From Acidobacteriota bacterium (lineage in GTDB: Bacteria > Acidobacteriota > Terriglobia > Acidiferrales > UBA7541): a DNA stretch of 57,417 nt. The stretch lies in the NCBI GenBank assembly GCA_003223315.1, contig QHYR01000035.1:1-57417 (forward strand), read 5' to 3'. Below the pieces are notes generated by a model. It did no database searches, had not been told where the DNA came from, and saw only the letters and a list, made by a program, of their open reading frames with translations. Each line of letters opens with the position of its first letter. Position 1 is the stretch's first letter. The translations under genes and the position numbers were made by a program. Shown here one piece after another: positions 54,963-57,417 of the stretch.

Positions 54963-55868
54963 TTACGTTTCGTTCGTCGTGCCTTCGTTTTTTGTTTTCG
55001 AACGCGGCAACGAACCGATGACGTCGACCATCTTCGCGCCGTCGAACTCGCCGAAACCCATGGCCATGAAACGCTCGTAAAGCGCTGCGGCGCAATCGAG
55101 CATCGGCGTGGCCACGCCGACGCTGTCGGCGAAATCCCCGATCATACCGACATAATGCTGCAATCCGGGCACGGTGCCCTGCGCCGGCAGAAAGCGCCGC
55201 TCCGCCATCCACGGCGCGCGGATGCCGAATTGCATCGAGCCGCCGCTGCCGCTGGCGATCGCCTGGATCATCAGCGGCACGTCGACCCCGGCTTTGAGCC
55301 CGAGCGCCATGGCCTCCGCGGTCGCCGCTATATGGATCACAACCAGAAGATTATTGACCAGCTTGACGCGGCTCGCGGCGCCGAATTCGCCGAAATAAAG
55401 GCACGTATCGGCAAAGCCCGCGACCACGCCTTCGAGCTTCTTGCATGCCGCGGCGTCGCCGGCGAGATAGATCACGCCCTTCTTCGCCGAAACCATGCCC
55501 GGTGTGCCGGAGACTTCGCCGTCGATGAAAGTAGCGCCCTTCTGCGCCAGCGGCGCGATCTGGCGTTGCTTGTCAGGCAGCGGGTGCGAACCGAGCTCGA
55601 CCACGATCTGCCCCGGCCGGGCGGTGTGGACGAGACCTCGCGGACCCTGCACCACATCATCGAGCGCCTCCATCGACGGCAGGCACGAGAATACGATGTC
55701 GGCTTGCGCGCCGACGTCGGCCGACGATCGCGCCGGCACGCCGCCGATTCTTTCGAATTCGGCGAGCGAGCTGCGGCGATAGCCGACGACGCGCCGGCCG
55801 CTCTTGATGAGGTTCTCCGAGATCGGCATGCCGATCTTACCGACACCTACAAAACCGATGGTCTCCAT
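54963..55868 (-). CDS. NAD(P)-dependent 3-hydroxyisobutyrate dehydrogenase-family oxidoreductase
   Basis: METIGFVGVGKIGMPISENLIKSGRRVVGYRR, FIDGEVSGTPGMVSAKKGVIYLAGD, ASRVKLVNNLLVV. Confidence 0.92.
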   Translation of the reverse strand: METIGFVGVGKIGMPISENLIKSGRRVVGYRRSSLAEFERIGGVPARSSADVGAQADIVFSCLPSMEALDDVVQGPRGLVHTARPGQIVVELGSHPLPDKQRQIAPLAQKGATFIDGEVSGTPGMVSAKKGVIYLAGDAAACKKLEGVVAGFADTCLYFGEFGAASRVKLVNNLLVVIHIAATAEAMALGLKAGVDVPLMIQAIASGSGGSMQFGIRAPWMAERRFLPAQGTVPGLQHYVGMIGDFADSVGVATPMLDCAAALYERFMAMGFGEFDGAKMVDVIGSLPRSKTKNEGTTNET

Positions 55869-55886
55869 TTCCGCCTCACACCTTAA

Positions 55887-56009
55887 TCACGCTACTTCTA
55901 CCCATTGATCGGAGAAATTCACGCGCAGCCCCAGCGTGCCTTCCGTCGGCTTTCCGGAAACTGGCTGACCCGTGTGCCTTTTCATCGGGCCGATAGGGTC
56001 TTCCCGCAT
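55887..56009 (-). CDS. Short ORF / possible C-terminal remnant at head of catabolic operon
   Basis: MREDPIGPMKRHTGQPVSGKPTEGTLGLRVNFSDQWVEVA*, 40 aa, 18 nt upstream of the 55868 start; not in the ORF track (below its length cut-off). Confidence 0.35.
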   Translation of the reverse strand: MREDPIGPMKRHTGQPVSGKPTEGTLGLRVNFSDQWVEVA

Positions 56010-56070
56010 ATCTGACTCCCTGGTCTGGGCACAATCGCTCTAGCGCCAATCGGTGATCTCGTCACTCGCA

Positions 56071-56556
56071 CTAGCCTCGCCAGTCAAACGCCGAGACCTG
56101 CACTCGGAGGCCATCAGGATCGCTCACGGAGAAGTTGTCGCTGGCGTTGCCCTGCACGCCTTCGATGCCCGCGCTCTTGACCGTGGTCCTCAGCCGTTCG
56201 GCGTCGAAATCCTCAACGCCGATGCAGAAGTGGTCGATGCGCCTAGGTTGGTTGCTTTTCTGCAAGATGATCAACCCGCCGCCTGGCAGATCAAATCCAT
56301 GGTTGTCCGGCCCTTGGACCCGTCGCGTTGGGGAGAAGCCAAACAGGTTTCGATAGAACGCCTCCGAACGCGCAATATCGGAAACCCGCACGTTCACATG
56401 GTGCAGGTTCCGACCCTTCATCAGACTGCCAGATGTCGTTTGCGCCTTGACTGCCAACGGCGTTGTCGCCACGAGGGCAAGCGCGTGCAACAACTGCCGT
56501 CTGGTCAAGGTTCCACGTTCGTAGGAACGGACGAGCGCGTCAATGTCTCTGATCAT
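56071..56556 (-). CDS. VOC-family protein with Tat-like/exported N-terminus
   Basis: TRRQLLHALALVATTPLAVKAQT leader; NLHHVNVRVSDIARSEAFYRNLFGFSPTRR, IDHFCIGVEDFDAERL, VSDPDGLRVQVSAFDW. Confidence 0.85.
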   Translation of the reverse strand: MIRDIDALVRSYERGTLTRRQLLHALALVATTPLAVKAQTTSGSLMKGRNLHHVNVRVSDIARSEAFYRNLFGFSPTRRVQGPDNHGFDLPGGGLIILQKSNQPRRIDHFCIGVEDFDAERLRTTVKSAGIEGVQGNASDNFSVSDPDGLRVQVSAFDWRG

Positions 56557-56948
56557 CGCTACTCCTTGTTACGTCGTTGGATATCATCGTGGCCGGAATT
56601 TCGCAGGAATCCAGGATACTACGGAGCTGGATCTCGTGAGTGGTGGCACACCAAAGGGCAACACAAGATATTGCATAGTGCATTGACCCGTTCTCAAAAA
56701 CTGTTGGCGGTGAGGTTTCCCAATAGATCCCGATAAGTCGGCTCCTAAGAAAGTGGCAACGGGTGGCAAGCTAACGAGGTCGACCAATCGCGGTGGGTGA
56801 ATGAAAATCGCGGGGACGACCTTGCGCCCGTTCGGAATCAAATTCGCGCCCAGACGGTGTAAGCTTTCTCGCACAGCCGCTTTCGAGTCCCGTGACTGAT
56901 CGCAAACACTGTAAGAACGATTGTCTCGTAAGTCGTTACAGGAGAGTG

Positions 56949-57022
56949 CTGGGCCCGCTAGGATTTGAACCTAGGACCAACGGATTATGAGTCCGCTGCT
57001 CTGACCGCTGAGCTACGGGCCC
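56949..57022 (-). tRNA. tRNA with CAU anticodon (elongator Met or Ile2)
   Basis: GGGCCCG TA GCTC AGCGGTCA GAGC A GCGGA CTCATAA TCCGT TGGTC CTAGG TTCAAAT CCTAG CGGGCCC A; no encoded CCA. Confidence 0.94.
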
Positions 57023-57054
57023 CCTGTGCTCACAACATACTACAAGACCAAAAC

Positions 57055-57199
57055 TTAATGGACAAAAGTCGCCTCCTGCTGAGGAGCGCCATTTTGTTCG
57101 GTGGCAGTTGTGGTGGCAGTTGAATTGGCTTTCTGAGGCACGGGAGAAGCGGCTGCCAAGCGCTCGACCGCTGCTAGTTGATGCTGAGGAGCTAAGTGT
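57055..57199 (-). pseudogene. C-terminal tail of a tyrosine recombinase, cut by an IS insertion
   Basis: Minus-strand translation HLAPQHQLAAVERLAAASPVPQKANSTATTTATEQNGAPQQEATFVH*; HLAPxHQLAAVERL is the sequence that typically follows the catalytic Tyr in this integrase type. The IS end abuts at 57200. Confidence 0.7.
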
Positions 57200-57417
57200 T
57201 GACCTGCCCCCCGAAATTTAGTCCATGTGAAATGTGACTTCTCCGTTTACTGATCGGACCTGCTTTTTGGTACCAACTCTAGGGTGAGTTTTCGGCTGCT
57301 TGTAATCCAATGAGGTTGCGGCTAGCCGCAACCTCATTGGCGAATTCGTTCGGCGTCCTCTCCCCGAGAGCCCTGTGAGGACGGCTCTCATTATATTCCT
57401 TCCGCCAAGCCTCAATG
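57200..57417 (-). mobile_element. IS3-family insertion sequence, partial (runs off right edge)
   Basis: Terminal TGACCTGCCCCCCGAAATTTAGTCC at 57200; minus-strand ORF (stop 57279) IEAWRKEYNESRPHRALGERTPNEFANEVAASRNLIGLQAAENSP*, typical of IS3 OrfB C-termini. Confidence 0.9.

Noticed and set aside
56584-56874. 96-aa minus-strand ORF between the VOC gene and tRNA(CAU)
   Set aside because: No recognisable motif and likely within non-coding island-boundary sequence.
1-57417. CRISPR arrays, rRNA genes, obvious toxin-antitoxin or retron-like loci
   Set aside because: No regularly spaced repeats, rRNA signatures, cas genes or reverse-transcriptase motifs were seen on reading both strands.

Overview
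57.4-kb chromosomal window that reads as an Acidobacteria-like genome (large Oar/CarboxypepD_reg-type TonB-dependent receptors, DUF6152/DUF6644-like proteins, families of exported proteins of unknown function). Housekeeping genes lie on the left: partial purC with a GTG start that the ORF track missed, smc, cysS, an aminotransferase, a YraN-like protein, galT, tRNA-Cys, BrkB/YihY and MscS. The rest is accessory: a tRNA-Arg-linked integrase relic, two exported RidA paralogs, a run of paralogous exported proteins, an RnfD-like/ApbE/FMN_bind flavinylation cluster, two giant outer-membrane receptors, and an aromatic-catabolism-like operon. Most interesting: (1) two paralogous transmembrane Ser/Thr kinases, each ending in a TonB-family C-terminal domain preceded by a shared two-Cys periplasmic motif, one of them convergent with a TonB-dependent receptor gene; (2) a 12.3-kb segment bounded by direct repeats of a tRNA(CAU) 3' half, next to a tyrosine recombinase interrupted by an IS3-type element just before its HLAP motif; (3) an in-frame chimera of an ABC-exporter membrane domain with a cyclic-glucan-synthase (GT84-like) glycosyltransferase fragment; (4) a perfect 17-bp inverted repeat that loops out the start of the RnfD-like gene. 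All family assignments are by eye from the translated sequence; no database search was run.
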